A DNA stretch of 24,724 nt from Bdellovibrio sp. (GCA_017745015.1 JAGIAF010000008.1:1-24724); one strand, 5' to 3'; shown: positions 7,899 through 16,406, counted from the stretch's first letter. Notes: a model not told the origin generated them from the sequence alone. Made by a program: numbers and translations.

Positions 7899-8855
7899 CT
7901 ATTTTTTCAAATTGAAATCGCCAATACCGAAGAATGAGTCTTGGCTTTCTTTCACTTTATATCTGCGATTCATCATCAAGAAAATACTATCAGCGGCGAC
8001 ACCAATAGGTTCGCCGTTATAGTTCTTAGACATACCGGCAGCCAAACTTGAAGGATCCCGATTTAAAAGACTCTTACCGGAACCATAGCCACCGGCTGCG
8101 TAGGCACCATCAGCACCCCCAGATCCTGACTCAGAACCGGAGCCACCACCGGCCCCGCCTCCGCCCTCTTCATAGCCGTTAGAGGCAGTTTGAGAGCCTA
8201 TCTTAATTTTCTCGAGACCTTTCTTTTCAATCTGTGCATAAGCAGCCATCGCTGCGTCCACAGCACCTTTTGGAATACCAGCCGCCTCCATTGCCGCAGG
8301 GGAAGTCATATCAGAAATATTGTATGACTTTCCATCGGGAGTTGTAACTTTCGTAGCTGAGGAGTTAACTAGCCCTTGCGATTTCAACGAGCTCAACCCT
8401 GCCTCTGCTTTTTTTAAATAGCTATCGCCCATCGAAGACAGGCTCGAGCTACTCGTTCCTGCAGTAGGATCATAGTTCCCTGTGCTATAAGCATCTGTTA
8501 AACCGGCTGTATACCCAGCGTCTGCGGCTTTGTTACCATGCTCGTTACCTTGCATCATGGATTGAATTCCCATGATTGTATAGAGAGCGACTTTTGCACA
8601 AGCTCCAGCATGCCCATCTGAGCAAGGTGAAACGTTAGCAGCTGCAATTGTGAACTCTGCAGCGCTCGCCATATAAGATAGTACTTGGCCAGTTTTATTT
8701 TCTTTCGCGGCATTGTTAGATGCTTGATTTACCGAAGGATTAACAGTCTTTACAGCGGTACCCTCCACGCCGGATGTATCCGCTGCAAAACCCACTAATG
8801 GAGATGCCACTATGCTTACAGTACAAACTAATTTGACGAGTGTTTTCTTTTTCAT
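7899..8855 (-). CDS. Secreted glycine/serine-rich protein of unknown function
   Basis: No family was recognised. The 318-residue protein starts with a good signal peptide (MKKKTLVKLVCTVSIVA, cleavage near GFAA). An Ala-rich region with one Cys pair follows, then a low-complexity Gly/Ser stretch near residues 225-260 and a basic C-terminal tail. An ATG six bases further upstream (8859-8861) abuts the ribosome site AGAGG with no spacing, while the ATG chosen here sits 6 bases after it, which decides the start. The gene follows the next upstream gene closely, and its ribosome site overlaps that gene's TAG. Its tail shares a pattern with that neighbour (GKSL, then S-x-F-x-x-[MV]-x-x-RY). The stop lies two bases from the murU stop, with no terminator between. 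Confidence 0.75.
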   Translation of the reverse strand: MKKKTLVKLVCTVSIVASPLVGFAADTSGVEGTAVKTVNPSVNQASNNAAKENKTGQVLSYMASAAEFTIAAANVSPCSDGHAGACAKVALYTIMGIQSMMQGNEHGNKAADAGYTAGLTDAYSTGNYDPTAGTSSSSLSSMGDSYLKKAEAGLSSLKSQGLVNSSATKVTTPDGKSYNISDMTSPAAMEAAGIPKGAVDAAMAAYAQIEKKGLEKIKIGSQTASNGYEEGGGGAGGGSGSESGSGGADGAYAAGGYGSGKSLLNRDPSSLAAGMSKNYNGEPIGVAADSIFLMMNRRYKVKESQDSFFGIGDFNLKK

Positions 8856-8864
8856 GCTCATCCT

Positions 8865-10340
8865 CTAGTTGTTCAGTAAAGTATTTTTATTATCGTTATA
8901 GCGGTCTTTTACTTTTTCAAAATTGGATTTGCCACCTTGACCCGTAACTTCTTTTGTCCAATTTTGCGCACCCGCTGCTTTCAACGGATCTTTCGCACCA
9001 CCCGGAAGGAACGAACGATAACCTGATTTATCTGAACCAGATCCACCCACAGTTCCCCAGTCACCACCGCCGCCGCCTCCACCAGAGCCAGCAAGAATAT
9101 TTGTATTAAGAGATTTACCTTTTTCATCTCCTCCTGAAGCATGGCCCGCGCCGCCGAATCCGCCACCGCCTCCACCCAAACCAGCGCTGCCACCACCTAC
9201 TGGGGCACCAACTCCGGCTGGCTCGTTAGAAGAAGGTTCGCGCTGAGGAGTATCCGCGATTTCTTTACCGCCCATCAAGTCACCAGAATTCAAACCACTG
9301 GCAGTATCACTGCCAGTACCAACGGAGCTCAAGGCCGAGATGCCACCTGATACGTTGTCGGTAGCTTTCGTCGCGATGTTGTTACAACCTTCCATCATTG
9401 GATTTTTTAAACAGATACATTCAGGAAGTTGCGCATTGGCTGCATCCGCACACTTCTCTGCAGTAGCAGTTTCTTTAGGACCAGCAGCATCCGTATTTTC
9501 CTCACAAGATTTACCTTGCTTGAACGCCCCCGCAAGAGACGCGATACCAGTCACTCCGGACATCAGAAGTTGCGCATATTTCTCCGTGCAAACTTTAGCC
9601 TTACCTGCAATGGAAGCTTTATCACCCTCTGCCAATTCGATTCTAACTTTATCGGCCATTTGTTTACGTAGAAGCTGATATTGATCTCTGACACAAGGTA
9701 GTTGGGGATTTGGGCAAATTATTGAATTGTTATTTGCAGATAAAGCTTTATTCAGAGATGAAATTGCATCCCTAGCAGCCACACATGAAAGACCACAACC
9801 CGCCTTCGCGGCACCACATACACCGGTATAAGTAGTCATTCCGGCTTTTGCTAAATCCATTATTTTTGCAAACTTACTACAAGAGTCATTTACCACAGCA
9901 TCGCCTAAAGTTGACGCTATTGTATTCGCCCCCGTGACAATATCTTGAATTACCGGGCTATAGTTTTCAAGACAGCTATAAGCCGCAATCTCTTGACGAT
10001 CAATGCAGCTTTGTCTGTTTTCAGAATACTTCGTCATTGCCTCAGTAAGTCTTGGCATTGAGCCATCTTTAATATTGGGCACTGCTTTCAACTGACTGAA
10101 GAGAGTATTAATTTCCTTATAGACAGCATCCAATCCAACACCCGCAGCATCTTTGCAATCCGGACCGTCTTCAGATTTACAACCACCGAGAGTTTTCGGA
10201 GCTTGGGTATCACCATTACTCGAAGCACCTTGTTTGCTTCCAGTACCAGTTCCCGTCGCTTCTTGAGCTGCATAGGAACTTCCTACAGTCAAAATGGATG
10301 AGAGAAGTATAACGCTCATACGGTAGATAAGATTTTTCAT
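8865..10340 (-). CDS. Secreted cysteine-containing, glycine-rich protein of unknown function
   Basis: No family was recognised. The 491-residue product has a signal peptide (MKNLIYRMSVILLSSILTVG, cleavage after SSYA). About 280 residues with many cysteines follow, often spaced in pairs (GVCGAAKAGCGLSC, CPNPQLPC), implying a disulfide-bonded periplasmic or extracellular domain. Residues about 355-440 contain runs of up to seven glycines. The tail carries GKSL and a terminal S-N-F-E-K-V-K-D-R-Y segment like the neighbour's end. AGGGGA lies 5 bases before the ATG. It lies between a TadG-like gene upstream and the second Gly-rich gene downstream on the same strand, so the three probably form one operon and one surface or secretion function. 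Confidence 0.77.
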   Translation of the reverse strand: MKNLIYRMSVILLSSILTVGSSYAAQEATGTGTGSKQGASSNGDTQAPKTLGGCKSEDGPDCKDAAGVGLDAVYKEINTLFSQLKAVPNIKDGSMPRLTEAMTKYSENRQSCIDRQEIAAYSCLENYSPVIQDIVTGANTIASTLGDAVVNDSCSKFAKIMDLAKAGMTTYTGVCGAAKAGCGLSCVAARDAISSLNKALSANNNSIICPNPQLPCVRDQYQLLRKQMADKVRIELAEGDKASIAGKAKVCTEKYAQLLMSGVTGIASLAGAFKQGKSCEENTDAAGPKETATAEKCADAANAQLPECICLKNPMMEGCNNIATKATDNVSGGISALSSVGTGSDTASGLNSGDLMGGKEIADTPQREPSSNEPAGVGAPVGGGSAGLGGGGGGFGGAGHASGGDEKGKSLNTNILAGSGGGGGGGDWGTVGGSGSDKSGYRSFLPGGAKDPLKAAGAQNWTKEVTGQGGKSNFEKVKDRYNDNKNTLLNN

Positions 10341-10415
10341 AGATTCCCCTACGACTCACTTTTCGGACAAAAGTCAGCGGATCTTAAGGGGATTCTCATT
10401 CTGATACAGGGGAAT

Positions 10416-12614
10416 TTAGAAGTCCTCTGGTGGCAAATTCTTAATTTGCGCTTTGCCGGAGTTCTCTCCACCCAATTGCATCTGAGTGTTCAGGTAATCA
10501 GAGGAGATCATCTTCACTGCAAAGCCGGTTGTTCCACCAACGATACAATTCCCCGCCGTAGCGGGACTTGGACGTCCTTGATTGTATATAGGTTCGATAG
10601 TGCATTTCCCAAGACGATTGGTGTCTAAAGAATAGTCGAGCAATCCTTTGTCAGCCCATCCCGTCAGGACGTGCTTCCAATCTTTAGAAATATACGTCAG
10701 CTTGGAGTCATACTCCATTCGCAGATCTCTTTCGTCATTATTCGTCAAAACCTTATATTGATCCTTCACACTGAACTCATTCAAGTTGTTTCCGCCTTGA
10801 TTATAGTCCTTGTGATAGCCAATATCGGGACGAACTTCTTTATCAAATCCAGCAGACACTTTTGGAATAAAGCTGTTTTTGATACGCGTGTAGTATTTGT
10901 GATAGAAGTCCGGCTCAATAGAGTAATAAGCCATATCGAACTGATCTGGAAGAATTGCAGTCAACTCTAAATTCCTAAATCGCGAAGGCCCTTTAGTCTG
11001 TTCGCTCCACGCCAGCAAATCGCCATTGCCCGTTCCTTTTTGAGTAAACTCAAATGGCAACTGATCCCAATGAGAGAAATTTGGGGCCGTATCAACGTAA
11101 CTAGTATTATCGCCATTCATACGCGTGATTGCACCGTCAGGTCCGCCATCCCAATCGGGATCCAAACGGAATATCGCTTTGCCGTATTGGTAAAGAACGT
11201 TACGAGACTTCATTCCATAAAGATCGCCCACGAAGCGACTAAAGTTTGCGGCACGAGTTGGATCTCTGACCTCGCCGATATTTGCCGTATCAGCAATTCG
11301 CGGTGGTACGTTCTTATCAATTTTACCTCCACCACTAGATTTATCAGAACCACTTGGCCAATTTGCTTCATACCATGGACCAATACGTCCACCGAATGGT
11401 TTAAAGTAAGCCCGGGCATGTAAAGTTACTGATCCAAATGGTGAAAACGGAATTGTCGGTTGTGAAGTTGCACTCACGCCAACGTATGCCATACACCAGG
11501 GATTCTTTTCGACTCCGAGAGAAAAGTTATAAGGATCATCGATCTTCTGTCTTAAACCAACAAAGTTCGAAAGCATTTGGATATCTTTGTACAACGCATG
11601 CCCAGGATTATTTTTAACTTCTTCTGGCCAAGATTCCTTCGGCTGCGCTAACTCTTTCGGAATACGTTGAATTTCCTTAGGATCACACTTCGTATCAATG
11701 TAGTTGAATGCCGGCGAAATTCTAATTGGCACCAGCCATTTTGCGGGCATTTCATCAGTACTTGGGTTGTTACATCCATCAGCACCTAACGAATTATAAA
11801 TTTTGATTTTAAGTTTGTCGTTATTTTGAGCCGTCGTAAGGTTGTTCTTCAACGTCGCTTCGATACCTGTGCGAACACTATCACCATCCAGATCATAGAA
11901 GTCCTCAGTATTTTTACTCATTGACCTCGACAATGCGGCTATAAGTAGCATGCGATCGCCTTGATCAATATTAAAGGCAACAACGTATTGGCCAAGCAGT
12001 TTATAGTTGTAAGCTCCGAAGTAAACGCAACGCTCTTTGATCGCTGCCTTCATTGTCTCCGTAACACTAGCAATTTTATGGGAGAAGATTTGGAATCCCG
12101 CCATAATCCCTGGCGCATTAAACAACTTCACGCCGCTCTTACCTTTTAAGTCACGACAGGTATTCTCGCCCGATGGCATCGGCTTAAACGGAACATAAGT
12201 GGCGCAAAAGGAAGGTGCATCATAGAAATCCTTTGCCTCAGGGTTAATGTCATCACTATCAGAACTTCCGGGTCGAACATTAAGAGCCTTACCCACTTTA
12301 TTGAGCGGATGCTCAGAAAAATCCCCAGCGGTACCAATCATACGATAGCGCCACGCTAACAATTTCCAGCTCTGACGAATTTGATAATTGATATGCCCAA
12401 TGGCGTTCATATTTTCTGCCTGCTTCATCGCTCCGTAGTACGCAGCTAAATCCACAGAGTTTTGCAGATTGATTTTATGGTGAACTAACAAGCCGACGTT
12501 AATAACCATAGCGAAAAATAAAAACAGAATTTGGAATATCAATGCGATGAAAAGAGCGACTTGCCCTTTACGATTACTCAACCTCTGAACTAGTGTGCTG
12601 CGGTTATTAAACAT
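10416..12614 (-). CDS. TadG-like (TadE/G family) membrane-anchored exported protein
   Basis: The N-terminus matches the TadE/TadG-type domain of Flp-pilus pseudopilin-like proteins: NRKGQVALFIALIFQ, a single membrane helix, then INLQNSVDLAAYYGAMKQAE. The remaining 650 or so residues are predicted outside the inner membrane, hold several Cys pairs and Asn/Asp/Gly/Pro-rich stretches, and resemble no domain I can name. TadG proteins are minor components of the tight-adherence pilus, but no tadA/B/C, secretin or flp gene occurs in this window. The start is uncertain. A TTG at 12684-12686 extends the frame by 24 residues; neither start has a clear ribosome site, and the ATG used here places the helix nearer the N-terminus. 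A 75-base gap separates it from the next gene of the set. Confidence 0.75.
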   Translation of the reverse strand: MFNNRSTLVQRLSNRKGQVALFIALIFQILFLFFAMVINVGLLVHHKINLQNSVDLAAYYGAMKQAENMNAIGHINYQIRQSWKLLAWRYRMIGTAGDFSEHPLNKVGKALNVRPGSSDSDDINPEAKDFYDAPSFCATYVPFKPMPSGENTCRDLKGKSGVKLFNAPGIMAGFQIFSHKIASVTETMKAAIKERCVYFGAYNYKLLGQYVVAFNIDQGDRMLLIAALSRSMSKNTEDFYDLDGDSVRTGIEATLKNNLTTAQNNDKLKIKIYNSLGADGCNNPSTDEMPAKWLVPIRISPAFNYIDTKCDPKEIQRIPKELAQPKESWPEEVKNNPGHALYKDIQMLSNFVGLRQKIDDPYNFSLGVEKNPWCMAYVGVSATSQPTIPFSPFGSVTLHARAYFKPFGGRIGPWYEANWPSGSDKSSGGGKIDKNVPPRIADTANIGEVRDPTRAANFSRFVGDLYGMKSRNVLYQYGKAIFRLDPDWDGGPDGAITRMNGDNTSYVDTAPNFSHWDQLPFEFTQKGTGNGDLLAWSEQTKGPSRFRNLELTAILPDQFDMAYYSIEPDFYHKYYTRIKNSFIPKVSAGFDKEVRPDIGYHKDYNQGGNNLNEFSVKDQYKVLTNNDERDLRMEYDSKLTYISKDWKHVLTGWADKGLLDYSLDTNRLGKCTIEPIYNQGRPSPATAGNCIVGGTTGFAVKMISSDYLNTQMQLGGENSGKAQIKNLPPEDF

Positions 12615-12735
12615 TGATAAAAAACATTGTCTCGTATCAACGGCAGAGAGGCAATAACTCGACCTCGAAAACTTTGACTTGTTCAATAGTGAGATGACAG
12701 ACTTTTAGCCATACTTCTAAGAAGGAAGCTCGACG

Positions 12736-13605
12736 ATGGTCCGTAACAAATTAGCAGCAATTCTCGGGGTGCTCCTGATAATTCCACTCGGTTCCAGAGC
12801 GGACGTTTTGTATGAGGGTTACTCCAAAGTTCTCTCCGGCGATACGCATATTGGATATGTAGTGAATCGCTATGAATTCGACACTAAGAAAAAGCAATTC
12901 ATCTCTACGTACTTTATCAAAACCGGCAAAGGCCCTACCGAAACAACAGAAAGCTTAAAAGCGGTAGCTGATTCAGAGCTAGGCCCAATTTCCTACGAGT
13001 ACACGTCACTAGCCGGCAAAGAATCTAAGATGATCGATGCCAAATTTAAAGCTGGCACGATGACGGCGATGGTGAATAGCGCGGGTCGCACTCAAAAAGT
13101 AGAAAAGAAAATTCCCAAAGGGACTTTTCTTTCCACATTCTTGGTTTACTTAATGCTTAAAAGTAAAGAAGGTTTGAAGTCTGAAACTCGTTACGAGTAT
13201 CAAGCCATTGCTGAAGAAGATGCCGCGATCACGAAGGGTGAAGCTTTAGTTGGCAAAGAAGAAAGCTTCCACGGCTTTAAAGTCTTCAAAATCTTGAACA
13301 CATTCAAGGATTCCAAATTTTTAAGCTATGTGAATGATCGCGGCGAAGTTCTTGGAACCAATGCTCTTGGCCAAGGGATCACAACAGAGCTTGTTGCAAC
13401 TGCAGCAGAAGCTACCAACGGACAATCTTACAGCGCCACTTTGCTAAAGACTCTGTTCGGTACAGTTCCCGCAGGAACTCAGAACGTAGTAGCTCAAGCA
13501 CAGAAAATTAAAACTGATGAAAAATCCGCCCCGGCTCCGACAAAACAACTCGGAGTTCCTCAAGGACAAGGCGTGCAGATGAAAGCTGAAGACAAAGGAC
13601 AATAG
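12736..13605 (+). CDS. Exported protein of unknown function
   Basis: No family was recognised. The 289-residue protein begins with a signal peptide (MVRNKLAAILGVLLIIPLG, cleavage near SRA). Alternating hydrophobic and polar beta-strand segments follow (VLYEGYSKVLSGDTHIGYVV, FISTYFIKTG), somewhat like periplasmic beta-rich domains. The last 50 residues are Gln/Lys/Pro-rich and disordered in appearance. There are no cysteines and no obvious catalytic motif. AAGGA lies about 10 bases before the ATG. nagZ starts two bases after its stop, so the two are surely cotranscribed; this hints at, but does not prove, a link to cell-wall turnover. Confidence 0.8.
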   Translation: MVRNKLAAILGVLLIIPLGSRADVLYEGYSKVLSGDTHIGYVVNRYEFDTKKKQFISTYFIKTGKGPTETTESLKAVADSELGPISYEYTSLAGKESKMIDAKFKAGTMTAMVNSAGRTQKVEKKIPKGTFLSTFLVYLMLKSKEGLKSETRYEYQAIAEEDAAITKGEALVGKEESFHGFKVFKILNTFKDSKFLSYVNDRGEVLGTNALGQGITTELVATAAEATNGQSYSATLLKTLFGTVPAGTQNVVAQAQKIKTDEKSAPAPTKQLGVPQGQGVQMKAEDKGQ

Positions 13606-13607
13606 GA

Positions 13608-14720
13608 ATGAGCATCAATCAAATCATCGGTCAGCACATGTTTATCGGAATCCAAGGTCACTCGCTGACTGCTGACGAAAAGAAATTTATCGTAGAACAA
13701 AATATCGGCGGCATCTGTCTTTTTGGCAGAAACGTTGCTGAACCCAAACAAGTTCACGATTTGTGCGCGGAAATTCAATCTCTTCGCCACAGACAAGCTG
13801 ATAAGGCGCCTTTGTTTATCGGTATCGACATGGAAGGCGGTCGTGTTCATCGCCTGAAGGCTCCATTCACAGTATGGCCACCTCTTCGCAAACTTGGTGA
13901 TTTAGATGCTCCGACAGTTTCATTTCACTTTGCAAATCGCATGGGTATGGAAATGAAGGCTGTCGGTATCAATTTGGATTTCGCTCCAAGTGTTGACGTT
14001 TTCACGAATGCTGCAAATACAGTTATCGGAGATCGTTCGATCAGCTCAGATCCGGAATCGGTAGCTCGCCACGCTTCAGCTCTTGTTCGCGGTTACATCA
14101 AGGCAGAAATTCTGACTTGCGCGAAGCACTTCCCTGGTCACGGCAACACAATCGTAGATAGTCACTATGACCTACCAGTAGAAAACACAGATCTTGAGAG
14201 CCTTGAAAAATGCGAACTGATTCCATTTAAAAAGGCTTTCAAATCTCGCGTCGACATGGTGATGACGTCGCATATTATGTTTCCGAAGATTGATCCTGAT
14301 TGGCCAGTGACTCTGTCTGAAACTTTCATTCAAAAAATTATTCGTGAAGAATTGCGCTACAAAGGCATGGTCATCACAGATGACTTAGGCATGAAGGCCA
14401 TGGCAGATCACTACGGCGTTGAAGAAATCCCAGTGCGCGCACTGAAAGCCGGAGTGGATCTTCTTTTGTACTGCAATGAGTTTGATGTTCCACCGATAGC
14501 TATCGAAGCCATTCTTGGAGCCACAGCACAAGGCACTTTGGACAAAGCACAGCTTGAGCAATCTCACAGACGTATTTTGGATCTTAAGAAAACCAAAATT
14601 CCTCACCCAGATCCATTGGATATGAGTGAAGTGATCAAAATCGTGGGTCACGCGGACCATATCAAGATCGCCACTGCTATCGCAAATGGCGTGACTCCCG
14701 ATGGTCTTTTGCCCGAATAG
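13608..14720 (+). CDS. nagZ: NagZ, beta-N-acetylhexosaminidase (GH3)
   Basis: The protein (370 residues) is a glycoside hydrolase family 3 enzyme of the NagZ type. It has the signature KHFPGHGNTIVDSHYDLP (residues 173-190), whose Asp184 and His186 form the catalytic acid/base dyad, and ITDDLGMKA (256-264), which carries the Asp nucleophile. NagZ removes GlcNAc from GlcNAc-anhydroMurNAc (or GlcNAc-MurNAc) peptides during wall recycling. There is no signal peptide, so it is cytoplasmic, as in Gram-negative bacteria, and slightly longer than the E. coli enzyme (341). AAAGGA lies 8 bases before the ATG. Its products include MurNAc or anhydroMurNAc species upstream of the AmgK and MurU steps encoded 6 kb away. 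Confidence 0.93.
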   Translation: MSINQIIGQHMFIGIQGHSLTADEKKFIVEQNIGGICLFGRNVAEPKQVHDLCAEIQSLRHRQADKAPLFIGIDMEGGRVHRLKAPFTVWPPLRKLGDLDAPTVSFHFANRMGMEMKAVGINLDFAPSVDVFTNAANTVIGDRSISSDPESVARHASALVRGYIKAEILTCAKHFPGHGNTIVDSHYDLPVENTDLESLEKCELIPFKKAFKSRVDMVMTSHIMFPKIDPDWPVTLSETFIQKIIREELRYKGMVITDDLGMKAMADHYGVEEIPVRALKAGVDLLLYCNEFDVPPIAIEAILGATAQGTLDKAQLEQSHRRILDLKKTKIPHPDPLDMSEVIKIVGHADHIKIATAIANGVTPDGLLPE

Positions 14721-14817
14721 AGATGCCCATCGCCGAAACAGCCCTGAAATAATTACCCAGGGCCCCGCCCCCAGCTAAAACTGAGGGCCCGGAGGGATGG
14801 CCTAGGAATTGATAATG

Positions 14818-14843
14818 CTCCTCTTGATGTCAGAGGAGTTTTT
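14818..14843 (+). promoter_or_regulatory. Terminator-like hairpin that contains the tonB-like ribosome-binding site
   Basis: A perfect 7-base stem CTCCTCT / AGAGGAG with loop TGATGTC is followed by TTTTT and then directly by the ATG at 14844. The right arm is also the Shine-Dalgarno site (GAGGAG, spacing 5). Folded, it would hide the site or terminate transcripts arriving from nagZ. A -10-like GATAAT at 14811-14816 (no clear -35) would start transcripts around 14822, cutting off the left arm and freeing the site. A GGGCCC pair (14760-14765 and 14785-14790) can form another hairpin just upstream. Confidence 0.55.
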
Positions 14844-16280
14844 ATGGCTTTTAACCAAGATAACGAGCGTAATCAAAACGACGGTCAGTTGAGTTTTTTC
14901 GACTTCAAAATGACCCACCACGATTTCGTTCAAGAAAGCTCAGCAAAAGTGAAAGGCGCTAATGCCGTTGACTATGACAAGTTGACTGCGGCTCACCGTC
15001 CGCCCGCACCCAACAAAACTCCACGCTTTTTGACGATGTCTGCGACTCTGCATGTAGCAGCGATTCTTGCGATCGGCATGATGGCTGTTCCATTGATTGA
15101 ACAAACAAAAACGGAGACAATCACGATCGAGCTTGAAGAACCCCCTCACCTTCAAACTCAAGGCGCTCCCGTTCTTCCGACAAAAGGTGGCTCTCCAGCG
15201 CCTAAAGACATCGCCAACAACATTCCTACTGAACTTCCTCCGAAAGTTGAAACTAAAGAAGTTGCAGGAGTAAATGATGTCGTAGCACCTGCTGCACAAG
15301 CCGTAGTCGTAGCTCCGGCTCCTGCGCAAGCAGCGGCTCCCAAAGCTGCTAAGGTGGCGCCCGTAAAAGCACCTGTCACTAAGGTTGCTCAAGAAGCTTC
15401 TCATGCAAATGCAGGTCGCAGCGTGGCTCCTAAAGCGACGATGAAGGCCGTTCCTGCGACAATTGATGATATTGACTCCCCAGAGCTTGATGCAGGCGAA
15501 TTGGCTTCTGCAAAAGTTGCTGCCAATATGAATGAGGATTTCAACGAAGACTTCGATCGCGTTGATAGTCACAAGGCTCAAGATCTTGATAAAGAAAGAG
15601 CTCAAATGGATGCAATGGCAGCAGCTCTGACATCTGATCAAGAAGAGTCTTTAAAATCTGTTGAGTCACAGAACCAAGAAGAAGCAGCAGCCCTTGCAAC
15701 GAACCAACAAAATCTTCGTAAGAAAAATGCGAAGGCAATTGCTTCTGCATTGGCTTCAGAAAGAGCCGCGGCAGATGCCGCAGCTCGCGAGCAATCTCAA
15801 CGTGACGCCGCCGAACGTGCGGCAGTCTTGGCAGCAGCAAGAGCTGCTCAAAGTGGTAACGGAGCTAATGGCAGTGGCGGCGGTCGTGGCGAAGCTCAAG
15901 GAAATGGCGCCGGCAACAACGGCTTAGAACAAGCCGGTAATGAGATCGCGGGTGCCCCAACAGGAATTCGCAGTTTAGATCAACTTCGCCAAATGCCAGG
16001 CAACCCACGTCCTCAATACGATATCGAAGAACGTCGTCGCGGCGATACCGGTAAAGCCTCGTTCATCGCTTACATCACTAAAGAGGGTGTCCCTGTAAAA
16101 TTTAGACAAACCCGCTCAACGGGCCATGCAAATCTAGACTCCAAGACCTTGGCAGCACTTAAAAAATGGCGCTTCTATCCTGGTCAAGAGGGCTGGGTTG
16201 AAATGCCATTCCAATGGGACATCAAAGGCGACGCAGAGCAGGATGGTGGCCGTTTGAGAGCAGCGGTCAGCCAAAACTAA
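14844..16280 (+). CDS. TonB-like energy transducer protein
   Basis: The 478-residue protein is built like TonB but with a long cytoplasmic N-terminus (about 60 residues). One membrane helix follows (about 62-83), carrying the S-x3-H pattern (Ser66, His70) that is functionally essential in E. coli TonB. Then come a Pro/Ala/Lys-rich spacer, an Ala-rich charged coiled-coil stretch (about 265-330), a Gly/Asn-rich linker, and a C-terminal TonB domain: GKASFIAYITKEGVPVKF, then STGHANLDSKTLAALKKWRF. TonB proteins use the ExbB/ExbD proton motor to energise outer-membrane transporters. No exbB, exbD or receptor is in the window. It is twice the length of E. coli TonB (239), so it could instead serve a motility or predation complex such as the AgmX type. 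Confidence 0.85.
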   Translation: MAFNQDNERNQNDGQLSFFDFKMTHHDFVQESSAKVKGANAVDYDKLTAAHRPPAPNKTPRFLTMSATLHVAAILAIGMMAVPLIEQTKTETITIELEEPPHLQTQGAPVLPTKGGSPAPKDIANNIPTELPPKVETKEVAGVNDVVAPAAQAVVVAPAPAQAAAPKAAKVAPVKAPVTKVAQEASHANAGRSVAPKATMKAVPATIDDIDSPELDAGELASAKVAANMNEDFNEDFDRVDSHKAQDLDKERAQMDAMAAALTSDQEESLKSVESQNQEEAAALATNQQNLRKKNAKAIASALASERAAADAAAREQSQRDAAERAAVLAAARAAQSGNGANGSGGGRGEAQGNGAGNNGLEQAGNEIAGAPTGIRSLDQLRQMPGNPRPQYDIEERRRGDTGKASFIAYITKEGVPVKFRQTRSTGHANLDSKTLAALKKWRFYPGQEGWVEMPFQWDIKGDAEQDGGRLRAAVSQN

Positions 16281-16295
16281 CAATTTTAAGCCAAT

Positions 16296-16318
16296 AAAAT
16301 CCCAGGAAGGGATTTTTT
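16296..16318 (+). terminator. Intrinsic terminator after the tonB-like gene
   Basis: An 8-base perfect stem AAAATCCC / GGGATTTT with loop AGGAA runs into a tract of six T, 15 bases after the tonB-like stop codon. Confidence 0.85.
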
Positions 16319-16363
16319 CGCGTAAGCCCCGAAAGGGCCGAGGGCAGGAGCCCGAGGCAATAA

Positions 16364-16396
16364 AAAAGCCTTCAGTTGAAACAACCGAAGGCTTTT
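16364..16396 (-). terminator. Bidirectional intrinsic terminator, strongest on the minus strand
   Basis: The stem AAAAGCCTTC / GAAGGCTTTT (10 bases) is extended by GTTG / CAAC around an AAA loop with one A-C mismatch. On the minus strand it is followed by TTTTTTATT and ends the 42-residue protein's transcript. On the plus strand the tail TTTTGTTTTT gives a second stop for the tonB-like transcript. Confidence 0.88.
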
Positions 16397-16406
16397 GTTT
16401 TTCTTA

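Noticed and set aside
9340..9678. Plus-strand frame of 112 codons
   Set aside because: It is antisense to the cysteine-containing secreted protein, without ribosome site or recognisable protein features.
10341..10395. Imperfect inverted repeat (AGATTCCCCT and AGGGGATTCT)
   Set aside because: One half is simply the ribosome site of the 8865-10340 gene; the match is imperfect and the loop long, so a regulatory hairpin is not supported.
14940..15641. Long open frame on the minus strand (233 codons)
   Set aside because: It lies entirely antisense to the tonB-like gene and encodes an implausible Cys/Arg/Ser-rich peptide. It is a by-product of the biased Ala/Pro/Lys codons on the real strand.
16321..16360. 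GC-rich short inverted repeats between the two terminators
   Set aside because: Only four-base arms (GCCC/GGGC, GGGC/GCCC) in a spacer; too short to claim a repeat family or RNA.
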